This document shows positions 1 to 6,457 of a stretch of 11,722 bases of DNA, in pieces. The notes beneath the pieces were generated by a model. It made no database searches, was not told the DNA's origin, and was given only the letters and a program-made list of their open reading frames with translations. Origin of the DNA: JACZQZ01 sp046756945. Lineage in GTDB: Bacteria > Pseudomonadota > Alphaproteobacteria > Rhodospirillales > 2-02-FULL-58-16. Both the position numbers and the translations under genes were made by a program. The stretch is taken from positions 1 to 11,722 of the forward strand of contig JBHHXI010000100.1 of assembly GCA_046756945.1 (NCBI GenBank). The letters are read 5' to 3'. How positions within the stretch are numbered: position 1 is the first letter of the stretch; each line of letters starts with the position of its first letter.

Positions 1-341
1 CCCACTACTCGGCCCACGTGATGACCCAGATTCTGGTCGATCACACGCCGCGGGCACGGGATCCGAAACGGTTCCTCGCGCAGTTGAAGGCCCTCGGCAT
101 TACCCACCTGCTGCTTGCCGACGGCGTGTCACCGGAAACCGGCACGATCATCGACACCGGCGACGAGAACCTCCGCTTCTGGACCCTTGCCGAAACCCTG
201 CGCCGGGCGGGGTGCCTGACGATCGTGAAGACGTTCGAAACCCGTTCCATCGGCTCGCGGACCCTGGCCCCGTTTCAACCGGTGTCGGGAGCCGGAACCG
301 GTGGTGTCCTGAGGCTGGAAACCGAGGGATGCCGGCTGTGA
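1..341 (+). CDS. C-terminal fragment of a probable membrane glycosyltransferase (5' end outside window)
   Basis: The frame whose codons begin at position 3 is open from the left edge to the TGA at 339-341. The GTG at 18 and ATG at 21 are therefore probably internal codons, not starts. The visible 113 or so residues are soluble, with no membrane segment. They contain a stretch reading LKALGITHLLLADG followed by a Trp-containing helix (LRFWTLAETLRRAG) and a short beta-rich tail. This pattern (a 'Leu-x-x-Leu-Gly-Ile/Val-Thr-His-Leu-Leu' strand near the C-terminus) is typical of the periplasmic tail of polytopic GT39/PMT-like glycosyltransferases that use polyprenyl-phosphate sugars. The membrane part would lie upstream and cannot be seen. 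It is followed by a 147-base gap and then a methyltransferase on the same strand. The family call comes from a short region and is tentative; that this is the 3' end of a real gene is more certain. Confidence 0.5.
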   Translation, partial: HYSAHVMTQILVDHTPRARDPKRFLAQLKALGITHLLLADGVSPETGTIIDTGDENLRFWTLAETLRRAGCLTIVKTFETRSIGSRTLAPFQPVSGAGTGGVLRLETEGCRL

Positions 342-446
342 CCGGCCGCCATGAAGCCTACGGAATTCCCGCGCCACGGGGATTACACCATGCACGGCAG
401 ACCCCGGGCAGACCCGGGCGGCGCTTGCCCACGCGGCGCACCTAAC

Positions 447-473
447 CCTATCCTGCGCCTATCCTGCGCCTAT
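447..473. repeat. 11-bp tandem direct repeat upstream of a ribosome-binding site
   Basis: The unit CCTATCCTGCG occurs twice without mismatch (447-457 and 458-468) and is followed by a third partial copy, CCTAT (469-473). The array ends one base before the GGAGGAG ribosome-binding site of the downstream methyltransferase. The period is one helical turn. It could be a replication-slippage product, a regulator site, or chance. It lies outside coding sequence if the GTG at 489 is the start. Confidence 0.75.
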
Positions 474-474
474 T

Positions 475-481
475 GGAGGAG
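475..481 (+). promoter_or_regulatory. Strong ribosome-binding site that fixes a GTG start
   Basis: GGAGGAG is an almost perfect Shine-Dalgarno sequence, seven bases before GTG 489. It supports starting the methyltransferase at 489 rather than at the in-frame ATG at 351, which lacks such a site and would add 46 unlikely residues. Confidence 0.75.
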
Positions 482-488
482 AAGTTTC

Positions 489-1296
489 GTGCCGGGTGGG
501 AAACAGATCGTGCGCGAGGTCCAGGAAAGCCGCAGTGAAAGCCGTCCCGCCACCCGGCCGGCCGGGGGACATGGGCCCGTCGCGCGGCCGTCCGGCGGCG
601 GTGCACCGGCCCCCCACACGGTGCGGGCGGAGTGGCACGCCTGCTGGTCCGCCGAACCCTCCGGCATCAAGCGGCTTTACGACGTGATCGCCGTCATCTA
701 CCGCCTGTTCATCATCAAGCCGGCCCTGAATCATTACATGAAACGCTATTTCGCGCCCGGAGAGCCGGTCCTTCACGCCGGCTGCGGCGGCGGCCAGGTG
801 GACGTGGACGTGGTCAAGCGGTTCAACGTCACGGCGGTGGACATCTCGCCGGTGGCGCTGGAGCGCTATCGGGCGCTGAACGGCCGCGACTGCACATTGT
901 TGCAGGGCTCCATCCTCGACATTCCGGCCGATGCGGGGTCCTTCGCCGGGATCTACAAATCTGGGCGTCGTGGAGCATTTCTACGAGGACGACATCCTCA
1001 ACATCCTCAGACGGTTCCACCGGGTGGTCCGGCCGGGGGGGCGGCTGGTTCTGTTCTGGCCCCCCAGGTACGGCCTGGCCAACCGGGTGCTGCGGTGTGC
1101 CCACTACCTGATCAACGACGTGTTCAAGAAAAATCTGAAATTGCACCCGGACGAGTTCAGCCCCATCGAGTCCCGTGCCCAGATCGAACGCTGGCTCAAC
1201 CGGACCGGCTTTTCCCTTGTCGCCTTTTCGTTCGGACCGCGGGATTTCTTCACCCACGTGGTCGTCGTCGCGGAACGGGCGCGCAGCCGCCCATGA
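489..1296 (+). pseudogene. SAM-dependent methyltransferase with a +1 frameshift near 957-959
   Basis: The first part, read from GTG 489, has an unusual Pro/Gly/Arg-rich tail of about 45 residues. A Class I methyltransferase domain then begins near 618 (HTVRAEWHACW), with motif I VLHAGCGGGQ (about 769-798) and the acidic strand VTAVDIS. At GIYKSGRRG the frame breaks. The next frame continues seamlessly as LGVVEHFYEDDILN, then VRPGGRLVLFWPP, and ends at TGA 1294-1296. Removing one A from the AAA at 957-959 turns 'tac aaa tct ggg' into 'tac aat ctg ggc' and restores GIYNLGVVEHF, the expected motif around strand 4. The repaired protein is 268 residues, normal for the family. Target unknown; the neighbours suggest a sugar or glycan. 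The break may be a real mutation or a sequencing error. The uncorrected first frame runs on to 1352, ending in Arg/Pro-rich sequence of no known type. Confidence 0.8.
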
Positions 1297-1355
1297 GCGG
1301 GAGTCCGGCGCAGCGTCGAAGGCGCGTTCGCCGGTCGGCCGGGCGGCGCTGAAAA

Positions 1356-1811
1356 ATGGATCGGGAGCGCAGCGCGGGCATGGTGCAGCGGGTCACCCAC
1401 AACGACAGGCTTCTTGCCATCATCGTGCCCGGGGATTTCGGCGAGCCCGGGGTCAATTTCATCACCGCGGACGACGCGACCCTGCAGCTTGGGCTGCTGA
1501 ACCATCCGAAATCGAAGACCATCCAGCCCCATGCCCACAAGGTCCGTCCCCGGGAAGTCACCGTCACCCAGGAGGTCCTCGTTCTCCGGAAGGGGAAACT
1601 GCGGGTCGATTTCTACGATGACGACGAAACCTACCTGGAAAGCCGGATCCTGGAGCAGGGGGACGCCATCCTGCTGGTCTCGGGCGGGCATGGTTTCGAG
1701 GTCCTGGAGGACGTGGACATCATAGAGGTCAAGACCGGCCCGTATCTCGGCGAAGACGAGAAAAAACGTTTCGGGCCCGCGCGGCCGGCCCGTTTGAAGA
1801 TCACCGGCTGA
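1356..1811 (+). CDS. Cupin-fold protein of a surface-polysaccharide cluster
   Basis: This 151-residue protein carries a recognisable cupin metal site. H59 and H61 (PHAH), E73 followed by G80 in an E-x6-G spacing, and GDAILLVSGGH with H112 correspond to cupin motifs 1 and 2, with an enlarged gap between the HxH pair and the Glu. The C-terminus has an IIEVKTGPYLGEDEKKRF segment that I recall from uncharacterised small cupins in LPS and capsule clusters. It lies 59 bases after the broken methyltransferase and 99 bases before the aminotransferase. FdtA/QdtA-type sugar 3,4-ketoisomerases are also small cupins, but I do not see their motif pattern, so that activity is only one possibility; an epimerase or a metal-dependent sugar-binding protein are others. 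ATG 1380 (residue 9), with GGGAG twelve bases upstream, is an alternative start; neither start has a strong ribosome site. Confidence 0.8.
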   Translation: MDRERSAGMVQRVTHNDRLLAIIVPGDFGEPGVNFITADDATLQLGLLNHPKSKTIQPHAHKVRPREVTVTQEVLVLRKGKLRVDFYDDDETYLESRILEQGDAILLVSGGHGFEVLEDVDIIEVKTGPYLGEDEKKRFGPARPARLKITG

Positions 1812-1827
1812 CGGCGCGGGCGCCGGT
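1803..1827 (+). terminator. Possible GC-rich hairpin at the end of the cupin gene
   Basis: ACCGGC (1803-1808) can pair with GCCGGT (1822-1827), and an alternative stem CGGCGC-GG-GCGCCG lies inside at 1812-1825. The structure sits across the stop codon. No T tract follows, and such stems are common in GC-rich DNA, so a termination role is uncertain. Confidence 0.2.
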
Positions 1828-1910
1828 GGCCCGCCGGCCCCAGGCGTTTCCGCGAATCGCCAGCGGTCCATCGACCGACGCCCCACGCAACGGAGTTTAG
1901 TATCCCGACA

Positions 1911-3026
1911 ATGGCGGATTTCATCCCCGTGAACGAGCCGCTTCTCGCCGGCAACGAACGGAAATACGTGAACGCGTGTCTCGATACCGGCTGGATATCG
2001 TCGGCCGGGCCGTTCGTCGGCCAGTTCGAAGAGCGGTTCGCGGCCGCCACCGGCCGCGCCCACGGCGTTGCCGTCTGCAACGGCACGGCGGCGTTGGAGC
2101 TGGCCGTCGCCGCCCTGGATATCGGTCCGGGCGACGAGGTCATCCTGCCGGCCTTCACCATAATTTCCTGCGCCCTGGCGGTGATCCGGGCCGGCGCAAC
2201 GCCGGTCCTGGTCGACAGCGATCCCGACACCTGGAACATGGACCCGGCGCAGATCGCCGCCAAATGCACGCCCCGGACGAAGGCCATCATGGCGGTGCAC
2301 ATCTACGGCCTGCCGGTGGATATGGACCCTGTTCTGGATGTGGCCGCCGCCCGCGGCCTGAAAATCATCGAGGACGCGGCGGAAGCGATCGGACTGTCCT
2401 ACAAGGGCAGGCCGTGTGGCAGTTTCGGCGACATCAGCGCCTTCAGTTTCTACGCCAACAAGCACGTGACCACGGGCGAAGGCGGCATGGTGGCGACCGA
2501 CGATCCCGCCCTTGCCGAGCGCTGCCGGTCGTACCGGAACCTGTGCTTCGGCCGGCAGCGGTTCGTCCATGAGCGGCTTGGATGGAACATGCGCATGAGC
2601 AATATCCAGGCGGCCCTGGGCCTGGCCCAGCTTGAGGGTCTGGACACGACCGTCGATCGCAAGAACCGAATGGGGAAGCACTATTTCGAGTTGTTGAGAG
2701 ATGTGGACGGCGTGCAACTTCCCCTGCCCCGCACGGACCATGCCGAGAACGTGTACTGGGTTTACGGTCTGGTCCTGGCCGATGATGTGCCGATCGACGC
2801 GAACGAGGCCATCCGGCGGCTGGCCGAGCGCGGCATCGGCGCCCGTCCCTTCTTCTGGCCCATGCACGAGCAGCCCGTGTTCAGGGATATGGGCCTGTTC
2901 GGGGGCGAAACGTACCCGGTGGCGGAAAACCTGGGCCGGCGCGGTTTCTACGTGCCGAGCGGCGTCGCCCTGTCGGCCGGCCAGATGGACCGGGTCGCCG
3001 AGGCGGTGCGTGCGATCCTGAAATGA
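1911..3026 (+). CDS. DegT/DnrJ/EryC1/StrS-family PLP sugar aminotransferase, GDP-perosamine-synthase-like
   Basis: This 371-residue fold-type I aminotransferase is complete and of family length. It would transfer an amino group, usually from glutamate, to a keto-sugar nucleotide in the cytoplasm. NGTAALELA (57-65) forms the phosphate-binding turn, IIEDAAEA contains D155 that contacts the PLP ring nitrogen, and SFYANKHVTTGEGG carries the Schiff-base lysine K184. A lysine here excludes the His-type ColD dehydratases. The N-terminal GNERKYVNACLDTGWISS segment, MRMSNIQAALGLAQLE and the FWPMHEQP region closely match the GDP-perosamine synthase (Per/RfbE) pattern as I remember it. A canonical gmd in the same window could supply its substrate, GDP-4-keto-6-deoxymannose. 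GGAG at 1892-1895 is 15 bases upstream, rather far for the ATG at 1911. Aminotransferases for other 4-keto sugars look similar, so family is certain and substrate is inferred. Confidence 0.92.
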   Translation: MADFIPVNEPLLAGNERKYVNACLDTGWISSAGPFVGQFEERFAAATGRAHGVAVCNGTAALELAVAALDIGPGDEVILPAFTIISCALAVIRAGATPVLVDSDPDTWNMDPAQIAAKCTPRTKAIMAVHIYGLPVDMDPVLDVAAARGLKIIEDAAEAIGLSYKGRPCGSFGDISAFSFYANKHVTTGEGGMVATDDPALAERCRSYRNLCFGRQRFVHERLGWNMRMSNIQAALGLAQLEGLDTTVDRKNRMGKHYFELLRDVDGVQLPLPRTDHAENVYWVYGLVLADDVPIDANEAIRRLAERGIGARPFFWPMHEQPVFRDMGLFGGETYPVAENLGRRGFYVPSGVALSAGQMDRVAEAVRAILK

Positions 3027-3085
3027 GCCGCGGCAGGCCCCATGCCGGCGCCGACTTCCGCCACGGTTTTCTCACCCCGGTCGGG

Positions 3086-3100
3086 GGCGGTCGGGCCGCC
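3086..3100. terminator. Weak hairpin between convergent genes
   Basis: GGCGG-TCGGG-CCGCC forms a five-base-pair stem in the 77-base gap between the convergent aminotransferase and glycosyltransferase genes. Position fits a bidirectional terminator, but the stem is short and there is no clear T tract. Confidence 0.15.
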
Positions 3101-3103
3101 GCT

Positions 3104-3910
3104 TCAATCCGGGCGCAGCCGGGTGGCGACGATGCGGACGCAATATTTGAAACCGAGCCACAAAAACCCGCCGAGACTGGGAAAGGATTTGGACTTTCCC
3201 CCCTGTCTGGCACACAGGACGTAGGGCACTTCACAGACCTTCAGTCCCTTGCGGCAACATCCATAGACGAATTCGATGAAGAAGTCCCCGAAGCCGTAGG
3301 GTATGGGCATGACCGCGTCGAAAACGGAGCGCCTGACGACGGTGACGCAGCTGTCGTAGTCCTTGATCCCGTACCCGAGCAACAGGTTGGCGAACCCGTT
3401 GACCAGACGACTGGCGAACACGCGGAAGGGATGGCGTTCGTCTCCCCCGCCGGGGACAAAGCGCGACGCGATGACAACGTCGAAATCTTTCGCCTTTTCG
3501 ATCATGCCCGGAAGGTATTTTGATTCGATGCTCATGTCGGCGTCGATCCAGCCGACGAGCCGGCCGCGGCTCGCCATGATGCCGCGGACGATCGCCGATG
3601 CAAAGCCGACCGTCCGGCGGCGGTGAATGACCCTGACACGGGGATCGTCCAGTTCCTCCACATGGTCCGCCGTCAGGTCCGGCGAGCCGTCATCGACGAC
3701 GATCACCTCGACCGGCTGCGACACATGCTGGAGAATCGCCGCGATCGTGGCCCTGATGTTATCGCGCTCGTTGAAGGTGGCGATGACGATGGAGACCTCG
3801 GGCGCCTCGGCGGCGGACGGCTGTTCCTGGGCGGCGGACGGCTGTTCGTGAATGTCCGCGGTCATCGGGGCAGTTGCTTGTAACGCGGGTGCTTGTGCCG
3901 CTGGCTCCAT
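3104..3910 (-). CDS. Family 2 glycosyltransferase, DPM1/polyprenyl-phosphate-mannosyltransferase-like
   Basis: This 268-residue GT-A protein opens with an Ala/Pro/Gln-rich tail (about residues 1-37) containing a duplicated heptapeptide EQPSAAQ/EQPSAAE. The catalytic domain then starts at VSIVIATFNERDNI. Key sites are VVDDGSPD (71-78) for nucleotide binding and the metal-binding DAD at 123-125 (WIDADMS). The later SRF at 149-151 and YDSCVTVVRRSVF (185-197) occupy the position of the acceptor-side region. The arrangement resembles dolichol-phosphate mannosyltransferases and bacterial polyprenyl-phosphate glycosyltransferases, without C-terminal membrane helices. It probably moves a sugar from a nucleotide donor to a lipid carrier or a growing glycan at the inner membrane. 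It is convergent with the aminotransferase and divergent from the Gmd-like gene. M16 is an alternative start; neither has a clear ribosome site. Donor and acceptor cannot be told from sequence. Confidence 0.88.
   Translation of the reverse strand: MEPAAQAPALQATAPMTADIHEQPSAAQEQPSAAEAPEVSIVIATFNERDNIRATIAAILQHVSQPVEVIVVDDGSPDLTADHVEELDDPRVRVIHRRRTVGFASAIVRGIMASRGRLVGWIDADMSIESKYLPGMIEKAKDFDVVIASRFVPGGGDERHPFRVFASRLVNGFANLLLGYGIKDYDSCVTVVRRSVFDAVMPIPYGFGDFFIEFVYGCCRKGLKVCEVPYVLCARQGGKSKSFPSLGGFLWLGFKYCVRIVATRLRPD
3810..3851. repeat. 21-bp in-frame duplication inside the glycosyltransferase gene
   Basis: The 17-base core GCGGCGGACGGCTGTTC is found at 3810-3826 and again at 3831-3847, a 21-base period. 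On the minus strand it encodes two copies of EQPSAA(Q/E) in the disordered N-terminal tail, upstream of the catalytic domain. Its unit is a multiple of three, so copy changes would keep the frame. Confidence 0.8.
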
Positions 3911-4201
3911 GGTTCCGATGCTTTCGGGCGGTTAAGCCGATGTTCGCTTAATGGAAGGGTCTGCTCCCCAAAGAAAGACCTTACGTCCGGCACTGTCAAT
4001 GCCGACACGAAAACCGCCGGATGACGCGGCGTGCATCGCGGGCGGCGCGCCGTCCGGGCGCGCGTTGCCGGATCGCGGTCGACAATCGCCAAACACTATC
4101 ATCGCATGGAGCGTTAACCAAGGACTGGCAGGCGCGACCTCGTCTGTTAGCGCATCCGGGAACAACGGTTTGATGATACATACTTCCAAGGGCTCATCCC
4201 C
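3911..4201. other. Divergent intergenic region between glycosyltransferase and Gmd-like genes
   Basis: This 291-base non-coding stretch must hold promoters for both flanking genes. It is less GC-rich than the genes near both ends, and includes the inverted repeat at 3932-3951. AAGGG at 4188-4192 serves as a ribosome site nine bases before ATG 4202. A weak minus-strand promoter candidate is TTGGTT, 17 bases, TAGTGT (roughly 4093-4121), matching three of six consensus bases in each box. I do not see a convincing plus-strand promoter, and the small open frames inside look non-coding. Confidence 0.45.
3932..3951. promoter_or_regulatory. Perfect inverted repeat TTAAGC-N8-GCTTAA, possible operator
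   Basis: TTAAGC at 3932-3937 and its exact complement GCTTAA at 3946-3951 are separated by eight bases, an AT-rich dyad in GC-rich surroundings. It begins 21 bases upstream of the ATG of the minus-strand glycosyltransferase gene, where a bound dimeric regulator or an RNA hairpin could affect expression. No known operator consensus is recognised. Confidence 0.35.
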
Positions 4202-5194
4202 ATGAAAAAAGCTTTGATACTGGGCGTTACCGGCCAGGACGGCAGTTACCTGGCCGACATCCTTTTGCACAAGGGCTACACCGTGCACGGCATGGTGCGG
4301 CGCTCGTCGACGGGCAACACCAGGAACATCCGGCATTTGCTGGACGACCGGGACACGCTCGACAAACGCTTTTTCATCGAACGGGGCGACCTCGCCGATC
4401 CCACGTCCCTGTTCAGGATCATCCAGGCCGTGCGCCCCGACGAGATCTACAACGAAGCGGACCAGGACCATGTCCACTGGAGCTTCGACATGGTGGGCTA
4501 TTCCTCGGATATCACCGGCGCCGCCGTCGGCAGGCTGCTCGAGATCATCCGCCAGATCGATCCCGGGATCCGGTTTTTCCAGCCGTGCTCGTCCAACATG
4601 TTCGGCCGCTGCGACGACCCCGTGCAGAACGAAACCACCCCGTTCAACCCGCAAAGCGCCTATGCCATCGGCAAAGTGACGGCCTATTACTTTACCAGAT
4701 ATTATCGCGAGACGTACGGCATGCATGCCTCGGCCGGGATCCTCTACAATCATGAATCGCCGCGGCGATCCACGGAATACGTCACCCGCAAGATCACCAA
4801 TTCGGCGGCCAGGATCGCGTTGGGCAAACAGGAGCGGCTGGTGTTGGGGGACGTGAGCGCCAGGATCGATTGGGGGTACGCCAGGGAGTACATGGAGGCG
4901 GCGTGGACGATGCTGCAACAGCCCGAGGCCGATGACTATGTCATCGCCACGGGAGAGGCCCATTCGGTGGAAGAGTTCGTCGACGAGGCGTTCCGCAACG
5001 CAGGCCTGAAGGCGGCCGATTATGTCGTTTCCGACAAGGCCCTCTTTCGCCCGGCGAACACCAGCGTCCTGGTCGGCGACACCACCAAGGCACACCTGAA
5101 ATTCGGCTTCGAGGCGAAGGTGCGCTTCAAGGACCTGGTGAAGACCATGTTCGACGAGGACATGGCCCTGGAAGCCCGACATGAGTCACGATAA
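4202..5194 (+). CDS. Divergent GDP-mannose 4,6-dehydratase paralogue (extended SDR) with altered active site
   Basis: This 330-residue extended short-chain dehydrogenase is clearly related to Gmd. LGVTGQDGSYLADIL (7-21) is the NADP-binding glycine motif, HGMVRRSS (29-36) the cofactor loop, YAIGK gives Y154 and K158, and NHESPRR (183-189) plus TRKIT match Gmd. Several otherwise fixed positions differ. NLAAQSHV is NEADQDHV (84-91), and the catalytic STSE is SSN: S130 S131 N132 in CSSNMFG, so the Thr becomes Ser and the acid/base Glu becomes Asn. In Gmd that Glu takes part in water elimination from C6/C5, so this enzyme may not be a normal dehydratase. 'ADQDHV' recalls a Gmd branch seen with heptose-modifying enzymes (DmhA/WcbK type), from memory only. 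ATG 4202 has AAGGG nine bases upstream. It overlaps the next gene by 14 bases, implying translational coupling with a C-methyltransferase. Confidence 0.88.
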   Translation: MKKALILGVTGQDGSYLADILLHKGYTVHGMVRRSSTGNTRNIRHLLDDRDTLDKRFFIERGDLADPTSLFRIIQAVRPDEIYNEADQDHVHWSFDMVGYSSDITGAAVGRLLEIIRQIDPGIRFFQPCSSNMFGRCDDPVQNETTPFNPQSAYAIGKVTAYYFTRYYRETYGMHASAGILYNHESPRRSTEYVTRKITNSAARIALGKQERLVLGDVSARIDWGYAREYMEAAWTMLQQPEADDYVIATGEAHSVEEFVDEAFRNAGLKAADYVVSDKALFRPANTSVLVGDTTKAHLKFGFEAKVRFKDLVKTMFDEDMALEARHESR

Positions 5195-6452
5195 CGCTCC
5201 CGAAAAGGCCCGTCCCGGGTCCGCCGGGACGCCGGCCGCGGCGATGGAGGTGGTCGAGCACACCCGGTGCCGGCTGTGCGGGTCCGAAGAGCTGGACGAC
5301 ATCCACTCCTTCGGGGATTTCTACGTCTCCAATTTCGTCGACGAGGCGCACAGCCGCGAAGGCGTGAAGGCGCCGCTGGACCTGATCATGTGCAACCGCT
5401 GTTCCCTGCTTCAACTCAGGCACACGGCGCCCATGGAGCTGATGTACGCGCGCCATTACTGGTACCGCTCGGGGGTTACCGGGACCATGCGGGCGGCCTT
5501 GCGCGACGTCTCCGCGACCATCGAGGGGATGGTCGGTCTCGGCCCGGGGGACGTGGTGCTGGATATCGGGGCCAACGACGGCACGCTGCTCGCCAGCTTC
5601 GCGGCCGAGGGGATCGTCACGGTCGGCTGCGAGCCGGCGGACAACCTGATCCCGTACCTGGAAAAGCGCGCCGATCACGTCATCCACGACTTCTGGACGG
5701 CGGATGCCTACCGGTCCGTCGCCGGGCGGGCCGGACTGGGGAAGGCCAGGGTGATCACGGCCCTCGGCATGTTCTATGACCTGGAGGACCCCGGCCGGTT
5801 CATCGCCGACGCCCGCGAGGTCCTGGCCGAGGACGGCATTTTCGTCGCCCAGCTCATGTGCCTGGCGTCCATGCTGGAAAAGAACGACGTCGGCAACATC
5901 TGCCACGAACACCTGGAGTACTATTCCCTCGATTCCCTCAAATATCTTTTTGAATCGAACGGGCTCGAGATGTTCAAGATCGAAGAGAACGACGTGAACG
6001 GCGGCAGTTACCGGATTTTCGCCCGCCACCACAGGGGCACCGGCGTCGACTACGACGAGCACATTACCATCGACGACATCCGGGCGTTCATCGCCCGGCT
6101 GGAAGAGAACAAGCGCCGCTGCGTCGGGTTCATCCGGGACGAGACCGCCAAGGGCAAATCCGTTTACGTGTACGGGGCGTCGACCAAGGGCAACACGATC
6201 CTGCAGTACTACGGCCTGGATTCAACCGTGATCACGGCGGCGTCGGAGCGGAGCCCGGAGAAATGGGGCAAGTACACGGTCGGCACGTGGATTCCCATCG
6301 TCTCCGAGGCCGAATCGCGCGCCGCCGGTCCCGATTATTTCCTGGTCCTCCCGTGGGCGTTCTTCGACGAGTTCTACGAAAGGGAAAAACCGTGGCGGGA
6401 AAAGGGAGGCAAATTCATCGTCCCGTTGCCCGAGTTCCGCGTCGTCGCGTGA
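5181..6452 (+). CDS. Zinc-binding sugar C-methyltransferase (NovU/TylC3/TcaB9-like)
   Basis: This 423-residue protein has the three-part layout of nucleotide-sugar 3-C-methyltransferases. An N-terminal zinc domain has C30-x2-C33 and C71-x2-C74. The SAM domain carries VVLDIGANDGTLL (125-137) and the CEP strand at 150-152. The C-terminal Rossmann-like domain has VYVYGASTKGNT (328-339). The first 25 or so residues are a variable tail. ICHEHLEYYS (240-249) lies at the TcaB9 catalytic segment. It keeps the Glu-His pair (E243, H244) but has C241 where, as I recall, TcaB9 uses Tyr222. Characterised members methylate C3 of dTDP-4-keto sugars. No dTDP-sugar genes appear here, and the upstream partner is Gmd-like, so a GDP-linked 4-keto sugar is the likely substrate (inference). 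GGAAG at 5170-5174, six bases before ATG 5181, lies within the previous gene and supports this start. A gap of only 21 bases separates it from a convergent gene. Confidence 0.9.
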   Translation: MSHDNAPEKARPGSAGTPAAAMEVVEHTRCRLCGSEELDDIHSFGDFYVSNFVDEAHSREGVKAPLDLIMCNRCSLLQLRHTAPMELMYARHYWYRSGVTGTMRAALRDVSATIEGMVGLGPGDVVLDIGANDGTLLASFAAEGIVTVGCEPADNLIPYLEKRADHVIHDFWTADAYRSVAGRAGLGKARVITALGMFYDLEDPGRFIADAREVLAEDGIFVAQLMCLASMLEKNDVGNICHEHLEYYSLDSLKYLFESNGLEMFKIEENDVNGGSYRIFARHHRGTGVDYDEHITIDDIRAFIARLEENKRRCVGFIRDETAKGKSVYVYGASTKGNTILQYYGLDSTVITAASERSPEKWGKYTVGTWIPIVSEAESRAAGPDYFLVLPWAFFDEFYEREKPWREKGGKFIVPLPEFRVVA

Positions 6453-6457
6453 GGCGA

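Noticed and set aside
931..1296. Separate small methyltransferase gene starting at ATG 931
   Set aside because: It is the second half of the frameshifted methyltransferase; its first ten residues are out-of-frame sequence of the SAM domain and it lacks motif I.
1104..2867. 587-codon open frame on the minus strand, opposite the cupin and aminotransferase genes
   Set aside because: Long antisense frames are expected in GC-rich genes. The translation has no domain motifs, while the plus strand has full PLP-aminotransferase and cupin signatures.
3951..4205. 84-codon plus-strand frame ending in an ATGA overlap with the Gmd-like start
   Set aside because: The ATGA overlap is tempting, but the protein is low-complexity, its start has no good ribosome site, and the region looks like divergent promoter DNA.
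3932..5182. 416-codon minus-strand frame opposite the Gmd-like gene
   Set aside because: Shadow of the extended SDR gene; low-information sequence with no ribosome site or motif.
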